DNA from: Bacteroidota bacterium
GTDB taxonomy: Bacteria > Bacteroidota > Bacteroidia > B-17B0 > Aurantibacillaceae
DNA length: 7,175 nt
Reading direction: 5' to 3'
Assembly: GCA_947474485.1 (NCBI GenBank)
Contig: CANJJP010000075.1
Span: 1-7,175 of the forward strand
Shown here: in pieces, positions 1-7,175 of the stretch
How positions within the stretch are numbered: the first letter of the stretch is position 1
Layout of the letters: each line of letters begins with the position of its first letter
The notes under the pieces: generated by a model
Told to the model about the DNA's origin: nothing
Databases searched by the model: none
Seen by the model: the letters and a program-made list of their open reading frames with translations, nothing else
Position numbers and translations under genes: made by a program

Positions 1-1544
1 GCACAGATGTTAAGTCCTTAGAGGATGCAATGAAGGGTGCAGATGTTTTCTTGGGTTTATCTAAAGGAAATATTCTGAATCAAGAAATGATAAGAAGTAT
101 GGCGCCTAATTGCATTGTGTTTGCATTGGCCAATCCAACTCCTGAAATTTCTTACGAAGAAGCAATTGCTGCACGCCCTGATATCATTGTTGCTACAGGA
201 AGAAGTGATCATCCTAATCAAGTTAATAATGTATTAGGTTTCCCTTTTATTTTTAGAGGTGCTTTAGATGTTAGAGCAACGCAAATTAATGAGGCAATGA
301 AGTTAGCGGCTGTTTATGCGATTGCTAATTTAGCCAAGGAGTCAGTGCCTGATTATGTAAACATTGCTTACAATTCTAAAAATCTTTCTTTTGGTCCAGA
401 ATATATTATTCCTAAACCAATTGATAACCGTTTAATTTGGACAGTATCACCAGCAGTTGCTAAAGCAGCAATGGAATCAGGTGTTGCAAAACATAGCATC
501 ACTGATTGGGAAGCATACAAATTGCAATTAGAAAATCGTTTAGGAAAAGATAATAAACTTGTTCGTTCGCTTACAACCAAAGCAAAATCAAGTCCTAAGC
601 GTGTTGTATTTGCAGAAGCTGATAATTACAAAATTTTGAAAGCGGCGCAAGTTGCAAAAGACGAAGGAATAGCAAAACCAATTTTATTAGGTAATCGTGA
701 GCGTATTGAAGCATTGATAAAAGAACATCATTTAGAATTGCAAGATGTTGCCATAATCGACCCCAAGGAAAAAGAAGAAGAAGCAAAACGTATTTCTTAT
801 GGCGATATACTATGGAAAAAGCGTCAACGCAAAGGCATTACGCAGTATGATGCTAAAAAATTAATGCGTGAACGTAATTACTACGGGGCAATGATGGTGG
901 AGACAGGTGATGCCGATGCAATGATTTCGGGTTTAACACGTAAGTATTCGCAACCAATTGAAGCTGCATTACAATGCATTGGAGTTCAAGAAGGAAATTC
1001 GAGAGTTGCTGGTTTGTACATAATGATGACGAAGAAGGGCCCTTTCTTTTTCGCTGATTGTACGATGAATGTTGAGCCAACAGCGGAGGAATTAGTTGAG
1101 ATTACTGCTCTTACTGCTCTTACAGTTCGTCAGTTTAACATGATACCGCGTATAGCCATGTTGTCTTACACCAATTTTGGCTCAGCAACAGGCGAAACAC
1201 CTTCAAAGGTTGCTAAGGCAGTAAGTATTTTGCATAAAGATTATCCTGGATTAATTGTGGATGGCGAAGTGCAAGCAAACTTTGCTGTTAATAACAATTT
1301 ACTAACCGAACAATTTCCTTTCTCTTCACTCGTTGATAAGAACGTGAATACATTAATTTTTCCAAATTTAGCTTCGGGAAACATCGCATACAAATTAATG
1401 CAAGAGTTAGGCGAGGCAGAAGCAATTGGTCCAGTTTTAATGGGGATGAAAAAACCTGTACATGTGTTGCAATTAGGAAGTTCTGTTCGTGAAATTGTTA
1501 ATATGATAACAATTTCAGTAATTGATGCGCAAAACAAAAAATAG
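1..1544 (+). CDS. maeB: NADP-dependent malic enzyme with C-terminal phosphotransacetylase-like domain (5' partial)
   Basis: This cytosolic enzyme oxidatively decarboxylates malate to pyruvate, producing NADPH in most family members. The reading frame is already open at the left edge (first full codon at position 3), so the ATG at 30 is internal and the true start lies upstream. The visible part is 513 residues; E. coli MaeB has about 760, so roughly the first 250 are missing, including the start of the malic enzyme domain. Visible residues 1-92 hold the end of the nucleotide-binding fold: AMKGADVFLGLS, then FALANPTPEI (40-49), then ATGRSDHPNQVNNVLGFPF (64-82), all classic malic enzyme motifs. 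From about residue 195 to the end is the phosphotransacetylase-like domain (RVVFAEAD at 200-207, later MLSYTNFGSA and PVHVLQLGSSVREIVNM). In this family that domain is an acetyl-CoA-sensing allosteric module rather than an active transferase, and the residues here fit that. NADP rather than NAD preference is a family inference. The stop TAG at 1542-1544 is followed 3 bases later by ruvA. Confidence 0.94.
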   Translation, partial: TDVKSLEDAMKGADVFLGLSKGNILNQEMIRSMAPNCIVFALANPTPEISYEEAIAARPDIIVATGRSDHPNQVNNVLGFPFIFRGALDVRATQINEAMKLAAVYAIANLAKESVPDYVNIAYNSKNLSFGPEYIIPKPIDNRLIWTVSPAVAKAAMESGVAKHSITDWEAYKLQLENRLGKDNKLVRSLTTKAKSSPKRVVFAEADNYKILKAAQVAKDEGIAKPILLGNRERIEALIKEHHLELQDVAIIDPKEKEEEAKRISYGDILWKKRQRKGITQYDAKKLMRERNYYGAMMVETGDADAMISGLTRKYSQPIEAALQCIGVQEGNSRVAGLYIMMTKKGPFFFADCTMNVEPTAEELVEITALTALTVRQFNMIPRIAMLSYTNFGSATGETPSKVAKAVSILHKDYPGLIVDGEVQANFAVNNNLLTEQFPFSSLVDKNVNTLIFPNLASGNIAYKLMQELGEAEAIGPVLMGMKKPVHVLQLGSSVREIVNMITISVIDAQNKK

Positions 1545-1550
1545 TTTATG
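1525..1550 (+). promoter_or_regulatory. maeB-ruvA junction without Shine-Dalgarno
   Basis: Only TTT separates the maeB stop (1542-1544) from the ruvA ATG (1548-1550). The bases before the ATG are A-rich (AAAACAAAAAATAG) and contain no AGGAGG-like element. Bacteroidota commonly start translation without Shine-Dalgarno pairing and favour A-rich leaders. The spacing suggests that ribosomes finishing maeB reinitiate on ruvA. There is no room here for a terminator or for a promoter outside coding sequence. Confidence 0.6.
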
Positions 1551-2141
1551 ATCACTTACATCGAAGGAAAGATTGCCGATAAAAATCCAGCTTATGCTGT
1601 TGTAGAAGCTGGGGGCATTGGTTACGCATTAAATATTTCTCTAAATACCTTTTCTAAAATAAATGAGCTAAGTGCATGCAAATTATTTGTTGAGCAAGTT
1701 TATGTGCGCGACGATAATCCGAAATGGTATGGCTTTTTTGAATTAGATGAACGCGAATTATTCCGTAAATTAATCTCTGTTTCTGGTGTTGGTGGTGGAA
1801 GTGCCTTATTAATGCTTTCTTCCTTATCTCCTTTAGAAATTGCAGGTGCAATTAATACTGCAAATGTTGCAACACTAAAAAGTATAAAAGGAATTGGTGA
1901 AAAAACTGCTCAGCGTATAGTTGTTGATTTAAAAGGAAAAGTAGGAAAACACGAAGGCGGAATTTCTCAAATCCTGAGTCCAACATACAATAAAAGTAAA
2001 GATGAGGCGTTAATGGCACTTGTAATGCTTGGCTTTAATAAACAAGCTGCAGAAAAAGCAATTGAAAAGTCGATTAAACAGCACGGAGTATCAAGCGATA
2101 ATGTTGAACAATTAGTAAAAGCAGCATTAAAGAATTTATAA
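1548..2141 (+). CDS. ruvA: Holliday junction branch migration protein RuvA
   Basis: RuvA forms tetramers that hold the four-way Holliday junction in an open square and load the RuvB ATPase rings that drive branch migration; RuvC then cuts. The gene is complete at 197 residues (E. coli RuvA has 203). Three domains are visible. Residues 1-64 are the OB-fold (MITYIEGKI start, GGIGYAL at 22-28), ending in the acidic pin VRDD. Asp55 and Asp56 fall where E. coli has Glu55 and Asp56, which repel the DNA backbone at the crossover. Residues about 71-132 carry two helix-hairpin-helix motifs, LISVSGVGGGSALLML (75-90) and LKSIKGIGEKTAQRI (110-124). Residues about 151-197 are the small RuvB-contacting domain, with the conserved ALVMLGF (157-163), joined by a flexible linker. 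The first hairpin reads GVGGGSA, glycine-rich where E. coli has GVGPKLA. The ATG at 1548 matches the family N-terminus exactly. It lies 3 bases after maeB and 1 base before sprA. Confidence 0.98.
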   Translation: MITYIEGKIADKNPAYAVVEAGGIGYALNISLNTFSKINELSACKLFVEQVYVRDDNPKWYGFFELDERELFRKLISVSGVGGGSALLMLSSLSPLEIAGAINTANVATLKSIKGIGEKTAQRIVVDLKGKVGKHEGGISQILSPTYNKSKDEALMALVMLGFNKQAAEKAIEKSIKQHGVSSDNVEQLVKAALKNL

Positions 2142-2145
2142 TTTG
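2126..2145 (+). promoter_or_regulatory. ruvA-sprA junction and TTG start of sprA
   Basis: The ruvA stop is TAA at 2139-2141 and the proposed sprA start is TTG at 2143-2145, leaving one base between them. The sprA frame has a stop at 2128-2130, so translation must begin between there and the first in-frame ATG at 2191. TTG is the only usual start codon in the gap that yields a full signal peptide. No Shine-Dalgarno element is visible; the leader is A/T-rich. The layout suggests start by coupling to ruvA translation. Confidence 0.7.
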
Positions 2146-2220
2146 AAAGGGTTTATAAAATATACTTTAGTAAGTGCAGTATCGGTTTCGATGTTGGCGG
2201 TTATAACTACCTCTAACGCC
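2143..2220 (+). other. Sec signal peptide of SprA
   Basis: Residues 1-26 from the TTG start have a basic n-region (MKGFIK), a hydrophobic core (YTLVSAVSVSMLAVITT) and a plausible signal peptidase I site after Ser-Asn-Ala, between residues 26 and 27. There is no lipobox cysteine, so this is not a lipoprotein signal. It would send the protein through SecYEG for assembly into the outer membrane. The cleavage point is judged by eye. Confidence 0.75.
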
Positions 2221-5200
2221 GATTCAAAAACTCCTTTGCATAAGTATCGGCAATTAAACCAAAGAGGTATTTCAATCATGGCAGTTGATACTCCAGGAAC
2301 GGATACCATTACCAATGCAGATTTACATTACCCTATTCACCCAACTGGATACGACGAACCTATTTATCAAAATAATCACCCACTCGAGTTAAATGATCCT
2401 GCAAATGTTCAAACAACAACTACTTACGATCCAAAAAATAAGCAGTTTTTGTTTGAACAAAAAATAGGTAACCAAAACTATCGTCCGCCAATCTATATGA
2501 CGGATGAAGAGTATCAAGATTATTTATTTAAAGAACAAGTTAAAAGTTATTTTAAGTCTCGTACCAAAGCAGATGACGCCAATTCTTTAACTAAACCTAA
2601 TTCTTTAATCCCGAAATTAAATGTAGGTGGAGAAATGTTCGACCGTATTTTTGGAGGTAACACTGTTGATATTCGTCCAAATGGTTCAGCAGAGCTATCT
2701 TTTGGTTTGGTTACTAACAAAAACGGAAACCCTGCAATTCCAGTAAAACAGCGTAAGATAACCAACTTCGATTTTAACATGAAGGTGCAATTAAACCTAG
2801 TTGGTAAAATAGGAGAGAAGTTAAAATTAACAACAAACTATAATACAGAAGCTTCTTTCGATTTCGAAAATCAGATGAAGATTGAATACAATGGATTAGA
2901 AGATGAAATTTTAAAAACAATTGAAGCTGGTAATGTTAACTTGCCACTTACTGGTAGTCTAATTAGCGGAAGTCAAAGTTTATTCGGAGTTAAAACAAAA
3001 ATGCAATTCGGAAGGTTAACTGCTACTAGTGTAATTGCCCAGGATAGAGGAAAGAAAACGGAAGTTACTTTGCAGGGAGGTTCGCAAACAACACCATTTT
3101 TAGTTACTGCAGATAATTACGAAGTTAATCGCCATTATTTCCTTTCACATTATTTCCGCGATAATTATAACAAGTGGATGCAAACCATTCCAATGGTTAG
3201 TTCTGACGTGGTAATTACAAAAATTGAAGTGTGGGTTACCAATCGTACAGCACAACAAGATGAAGTTAGAAACATTGCTGGTTTTGCTGATTTAGGTGAG
3301 GATATAACAAAAGTAAATCCAACTTTAGCAAGTACTTCATGTGTTGTGCCAGCATCGGCAGCTGTTCAAGATTGTACTGGCGTTTTACCGCGAAATGGTT
3401 CTAATACCTTATATAACATTCTTACCAATACAACTGATGGTATAATTAGTGATCGTGATTTTTCTCAAATTACTGCAAAACTAAAGCAAAATAGCGCTAC
3501 TCTTAATAACGCTTGTAATTATGGCGAGCAGTTTATGGAGCAGGGAAGAGATTTCGATGTTGTGAACCGTGCTCGTAAATTAAGACCTACAGAATATACA
3601 TATAACAGACGTTTGGGGTATATTTCGTTAAATCAAGCCTTAAATTACGATGAAGTTTTAACTGTTGCTTATCAATATACTTCTAATGGACAAACGTATC
3701 AAGTTGGTGAGTTTTCAGATCAATTCCCTACTGGTGACCAACCATTATTTACTAAATTATTAAAGAGTACAGTTTTAAATACTCAAATTCCAATGTGGGA
3801 TTTGATGATGAAAAACGTTTATTCTATTGGAGGTTACCAGATTAATTCGCAAGAGTTTAGATTAGAAGTTTATAGAAATACCAAAGGTGTTGATATACCA
3901 TATATCAGTTTACCTCCAGTTGATAATACTCCATTATTGCAAGTGATGGGATTAGATAGAATTAATGTGAATGGAGATAAAATGACAGATGGTTATTTTG
4001 ACTTCGTAGAAGGAGTTACCATACTTGCAGCCAATGGTAGAATTTATTTTCCAACAATAGAGCCTTTTGGGTCCGACTTAAAAGCTATCATAGGCTCATC
4101 AGTTGAAACCAATGACTATATCTTTCAAGAACTTTACGATTCAACAAAGGTTATTGCCCAGCAGCAAACTAAAAAGAATGTATATAAGTTAAAAGGAGCT
4201 TATAAATCATCTAGTAGTTCTGAAATTTCTTTAAATTCAATGAACGTACCTCAAGGTTCGGTAAACGTTACTGCAGGAGGGGTTCCACTTACCGAGAACG
4301 TTGATTACACTGTGGATTACACTTTAGGTCGAGTGAAAATTATAAATGAAAGTATTATGAATTCAGGACAACCAATTAAGGTGTCATCTGAAAGTAATTC
4401 GATGTTTAATATTCAACAAAAAAGTTTAATCGGTACGCGCTTAGATTATAAAATGAGTAAAGATTTTTCTTTCGGCGGAACCTTTATGCGTTTAACCGAA
4501 AGACCTCTTACCCAAAAAGTAAATTTCGGTGACGAGCCAGTGTCAAATATTATGTGGGGTGCAGATTTCAGTCACCGCGCGGATGCGCCTTGGTTAACGC
4601 GTTTAGTAGACAAAATACCTTTAATAAACACAAAAGAAAAATCGAGTATTCAATCTTCTGCAGAGTTTGCACAATTAATCGCCGGCCATTCAAAGGCAAT
4701 TAACACGGATGGTAACAGAGGTGGTAATTCATACTTAGATGATTTTGAAGGTTCAGTTTCGCAAATTGATTTAAGAAGTGCAGGTGCTTGGAGTTTAGCT
4801 AGTATACCACAGGGGCAAGTAGATTTGTTTCCAGAGGCTTCTTTAGATAGCGTATATTCTGGTTTTAACCGTGCACTATTTTCCTGGTACACAGTGGATC
4901 AATCGGTGTTTTACTTGAGTGGAAACATTACTCCAAATAATATTACCAAAAACGTACAGTCGAATAATTTTATGCGACCAGTTATCGAAACAGAATTATT
5001 TCCAAACAAGCAACCGCCTAATGGTCAACCCGTTTTACTTCCTGTGTTAGATTTAGCATTATATCCAAATGAACGTGGACCATATAACTATGATATTTTG
5101 CCAACTTCTTTTTCAAAAGGTATTGATTTTTCAAATTCAAACGTAACAAACGGAATTATTTTAAATAATCCTGAATCGCGTTGGGGAGGTATGATGCGCC

Positions 5201-7175
5201 GTATGGAGAACCCAGATTTTCAAACTGCTAATATTGAGTTTGTTCAGTTTTGGATGATGGACCCCTTTAATGATGACTATAATGCAGCTTTTCCTGGTCA
5301 AACACCACCAACGAATGGTGAAATGATTATCAATTTGGGTAACGTTTCTGAGGATATAAATAAAGATGGTCGTATGGCATTTGAAAATGGAATCCCTAAA
5401 CAAGGTTCCTTGGGTGATTTAACTAGAGTGGATCCAACGCCTTGGGGTTATGTTCCTAACTTACCAATTATTACCCCAGCTTTTGATATTGATGAAAATG
5501 CAAGGCAATTTCAAGATGTTGGCTTGGATGGTTTAGCGAATGATGGGGAAAGAGTATATTATCAAAACTATTTAAATAACTTAAGTGGAGGTGCATATGA
5601 GGCTGCATTTGCAGATGCCTCAGCAGATAATTATCATTTTTACAGAGGAGATGACTTTGATGCAAACGCATCTGCTAACACATTGTATAGATACAAATGG
5701 TTTAATAATATGGAGGGGAACTCTCCTACAGAAGCTCAATATCAATCATTAAACAATGATAAATACCCAACTACAGCAACCATTATACCTAATACAGAAG
5801 ATGTAAATCGTGATAACACCTTAAGTGAAACAGAAGCTTATTATCAGTATAGAATTAAAGTTACTCCACAAGATATTACTCCTACAAACGTCGGTAATAA
5901 CTATATAGCTAACGTATTTCAATCAACATTTACCGATGCAAATGGTAATGGAAAAAGTGTTAACTGGTATCAATTTAAAATACCTGTAAACGAGTTCGAA
6001 CAAAAAGTTGGTTCTATAGAAGGATTCAATTCAATTCGTTTTATGCGTACAATATTAAGAGGCTTTAGTGCTCCTGTTGTTTGTCGTATGGCTCGTATGG
6101 AATTGGTTAGAAGTGATTGGAGAAGATTTGATGGAATTGGCGCATTACCTGGCGATTATATTGGCGGACCTGCCGACGGAGCAACATTTGATATTTCTGC
6201 TGTAAATGTTCAGGAAAATGGAGCGAAAACACCAGTAAATTATGTGCTACCTCCAGGTATTAACCAACAACAAAATGTACAAACTACTAACCTTGTATTG
6301 TTAAATGAGCAAGCCTTAGCTTTAAGAACTTGTGGCTTAGCAGATGGTTATGCAAAAGCTGCATATAAAAACATTAGTAATGATGTACGTTCATTTAAAC
6401 GTATGAAAATGTTTGTTCACGCCGAGCAGTTAGGTACAAATGCTTTAGCAGATGGTGAAATGCAATTGTTTGTTAGGTTGGGGACTGATTTCGTTAGTAA
6501 TTATTACGAGTATTCATTCCCTTTAAAATTATCAACGCCCGGAAATTATGATGGTAATAGCGACGCATCTCGAGCGCAAGTTTGGTTGCCAGAGAATGAT
6601 GTGGATATTGAATTTGAAAAATTAATTCAATTAAAATTAAATCGCCCTTTTGGTAGTATTGATGCTTATCAAGAAGGAATTGAAGGGGGTAAAATTATTA
6701 GGGTTGTAGGAAATCCAACAATATCCGAATTAAAAACAGTTATGGTTGGTATTCGTAATCCAAAAGATCTAAGCAACGAGCCAAAATGTATTGAAGTTTG
6801 GATTAATGAGTTACGATTAACTGATTTTGTTCAAAAGGGCGGCTGGGCAGCAAACGCAAGGGTAACAGCGAAGTTGGCAGATTTAGGTCAGCTTTCCTTA
6901 TCAGGCTCTTATATGACTCCTTTCTTTGGTAGTATAGATAAAAAAGTAAGTGAGCGGAGTAGAGAAACAAATATGCAATATGATGCAAGTACTACCATAC
7001 AGCTTGGTAAATTTTTTCCAGTTGATTGGAAAATTAATTTGCCTATCTATTTAAATAAAGGTGAAATTATTTCTACGCCACAATTTGATCCGTCTAATCC
7101 AGATGTATTAATGACAAGAGTTGAGGAGTACAAAGACGCTACTGAAAATGATATTATTCAAGTGAAAAATAGAGC
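2143..7175 (+). CDS. sprA: T9SS outer membrane translocon SprA/Sov (3' partial)
   Basis: SprA forms the very large outer-membrane barrel (36 strands in the Flavobacterium johnsoniae structure) through which T9SS cargo such as adhesins, hydrolases and gliding proteins leaves the periplasm, working with PorV, Plug and a peptidyl-prolyl isomerase. The frame is open without a stop from 2143 to the window end: 1677 residues and two extra bases. F. johnsoniae SprA has about 2400, so roughly the last 700 are outside. Residues 1-26 are a signal peptide. Family hallmarks follow in order: a region rich in predicted strands (about 153-308, including LFGVKTKMQFGRL), RDFDVVNRARKL (469-480), GYISLNQ (492-498), TAGGVPLTENVDYTVDYTLG (710-729), RPLTQK, YLDDFEGS (864-871), NNMEGNSP (1188-1195), WYQFKIPV (1275-1282), the SIRFMR to DWRRF block (1297-1329), EVWINELRL with KGGWAA (1551-1567), and VSERS (1602-1606). 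The protein is rich in Asn, Thr and aromatic residues, as expected for an outer-membrane barrel. The gene follows ruvA with one base between them. Confidence 0.97.
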   Translation, partial: MKGFIKYTLVSAVSVSMLAVITTSNADSKTPLHKYRQLNQRGISIMAVDTPGTDTITNADLHYPIHPTGYDEPIYQNNHPLELNDPANVQTTTTYDPKNKQFLFEQKIGNQNYRPPIYMTDEEYQDYLFKEQVKSYFKSRTKADDANSLTKPNSLIPKLNVGGEMFDRIFGGNTVDIRPNGSAELSFGLVTNKNGNPAIPVKQRKITNFDFNMKVQLNLVGKIGEKLKLTTNYNTEASFDFENQMKIEYNGLEDEILKTIEAGNVNLPLTGSLISGSQSLFGVKTKMQFGRLTATSVIAQDRGKKTEVTLQGGSQTTPFLVTADNYEVNRHYFLSHYFRDNYNKWMQTIPMVSSDVVITKIEVWVTNRTAQQDEVRNIAGFADLGEDITKVNPTLASTSCVVPASAAVQDCTGVLPRNGSNTLYNILTNTTDGIISDRDFSQITAKLKQNSATLNNACNYGEQFMEQGRDFDVVNRARKLRPTEYTYNRRLGYISLNQALNYDEVLTVAYQYTSNGQTYQVGEFSDQFPTGDQPLFTKLLKSTVLNTQIPMWDLMMKNVYSIGGYQINSQEFRLEVYRNTKGVDIPYISLPPVDNTPLLQVMGLDRINVNGDKMTDGYFDFVEGVTILAANGRIYFPTIEPFGSDLKAIIGSSVETNDYIFQELYDSTKVIAQQQTKKNVYKLKGAYKSSSSSEISLNSMNVPQGSVNVTAGGVPLTENVDYTVDYTLGRVKIINESIMNSGQPIKVSSESNSMFNIQQKSLIGTRLDYKMSKDFSFGGTFMRLTERPLTQKVNFGDEPVSNIMWGADFSHRADAPWLTRLVDKIPLINTKEKSSIQSSAEFAQLIAGHSKAINTDGNRGGNSYLDDFEGSVSQIDLRSAGAWSLASIPQGQVDLFPEASLDSVYSGFNRALFSWYTVDQSVFYLSGNITPNNITKNVQSNNFMRPVIETELFPNKQPPNGQPVLLPVLDLALYPNERGPYNYDILPTSFSKGIDFSNSNVTNGIILNNPESRWGGMMRRMENPDFQTANIEFVQFWMMDPFNDDYNAAFPGQTPPTNGEMIINLGNVSEDINKDGRMAFENGIPKQGSLGDLTRVDPTPWGYVPNLPIITPAFDIDENARQFQDVGLDGLANDGERVYYQNYLNNLSGGAYEAAFADASADNYHFYRGDDFDANASANTLYRYKWFNNMEGNSPTEAQYQSLNNDKYPTTATIIPNTEDVNRDNTLSETEAYYQYRIKVTPQDITPTNVGNNYIANVFQSTFTDANGNGKSVNWYQFKIPVNEFEQKVGSIEGFNSIRFMRTILRGFSAPVVCRMARMELVRSDWRRFDGIGALPGDYIGGPADGATFDISAVNVQENGAKTPVNYVLPPGINQQQNVQTTNLVLLNEQALALRTCGLADGYAKAAYKNISNDVRSFKRMKMFVHAEQLGTNALADGEMQLFVRLGTDFVSNYYEYSFPLKLSTPGNYDGNSDASRAQVWLPENDVDIEFEKLIQLKLNRPFGSIDAYQEGIEGGKIIRVVGNPTISELKTVMVGIRNPKDLSNEPKCIEVWINELRLTDFVQKGGWAANARVTAKLADLGQLSLSGSYMTPFFGSIDKKVSERSRETNMQYDASTTIQLGKFFPVDWKINLPIYLNKGEIISTPQFDPSNPDVLMTRVEEYKDATENDIIQVKNR
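5353..5835 (+). other. Acidic EF-hand-like loop region within SprA
   Basis: Three Asp/Asn-rich loops resembling calcium-binding EF-hand or dockerin loops lie in this part of SprA: DINKDG (1071-1076), DVGLDG (1125-1130) and DVNRDN (1220-1225). In the second and third, a glutamate stands at loop position 12 (Glu1136 and Glu1231), where EF-hands place the bidentate ligand. In the first, glutamate is at position 11 instead. From memory, versions of the second and third occur in other SprA proteins, so they are probably a family trait. Metal binding is an inference. Confidence 0.45.

Noticed and set aside
30..32. ATG at 30 as the start of the malic enzyme gene
   Set aside because: The frame is open upstream to the window edge, and the preceding residues (TDVKSLEDA) continue the conserved malic enzyme sequence, so this Met is internal.
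1104..1124. Tandem 9-base repeat (ACTGCTCTT twice) in maeB
   Set aside because: It encodes Thr-Ala-Leu twice, and the segment appears to keep the family's normal length, so it looks like a chance repeat rather than an insertion or slippage event.
368..1555. Antisense open frames of 63-104 codons opposite maeB
   Set aside because: They lie wholly or almost wholly opposite a well-conserved coding sequence, show no recognisable domain, and have the odd composition expected of shadow frames.
2136..2145. TATAATTTG near the sprA start as a Bacteroidota -7 promoter element (TAnnTTTG)
   Set aside because: The spacing is wrong by a base and the element would overlap the start codon itself, so it cannot drive transcription of the full gene.
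6607..6631. Inverted repeat ATTGAATT / AATTCAAT with a 9-base loop inside sprA
   Set aside because: It is AT-only apart from one pair, weak, and lies inside conserved coding sequence; in AT-rich DNA such an 8-bp match is expected by chance.
2547..6988. Antisense open frames of 61-80 codons opposite sprA, and one opposite ruvA (1654-1851)
   Set aside because: The + strand frame is unbroken and carries family motifs throughout these stretches. The antisense products are low-complexity shadows without a supported start.

Overview
The window reads as ordinary chromosomal DNA of a member of the Bacteroidota, probably a Flavobacteriia-like or related environmental lineage. The evidence is an AT-rich composition (GC in the mid to upper 30s percent by eye), the absence of Shine-Dalgarno sequences before the genes, and above all a giant SprA/Sov gene. 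SprA is the outer-membrane translocon of the type IX secretion system (T9SS), which is restricted to the Bacteroidota and close relatives. I cannot name the genus.

Three genes lie on the + strand, packed head to tail with no usable intergenic space. Positions 1-1544 are the 3' two thirds of maeB, a malic enzyme fused to a phosphotransacetylase-like regulatory domain. Its 5' end lies outside the window. After 3 bases comes ruvA (1548-2141), complete, the Holliday-junction-binding subunit of the RuvABC branch-migration machine. After 1 base comes sprA (TTG start at 2143), which stays open to the last base of the window. Its visible 1677 residues are about 70% of a typical SprA.

The genes do not share a pathway: central carbon metabolism, recombination and protein secretion. 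As I recall, ruvA directly before sprA, with a malic enzyme gene nearby and gcvH after sprA, is a common order in the Bacteroidota. The spacing makes co-transcription and translational coupling likely. I saw no RNA gene, mobile element, CRISPR array, terminator or convincing promoter, and no gene-free stretch longer than a few bases.

I found no undescribed system. The points most worth a second look are the non-ATG start that gives SprA its signal peptide, the loss of the catalytic signature in the PTA domain of MaeB, three acidic EF-hand-like loops in SprA, and a cysteine-bearing variable insert in its N-terminal half.
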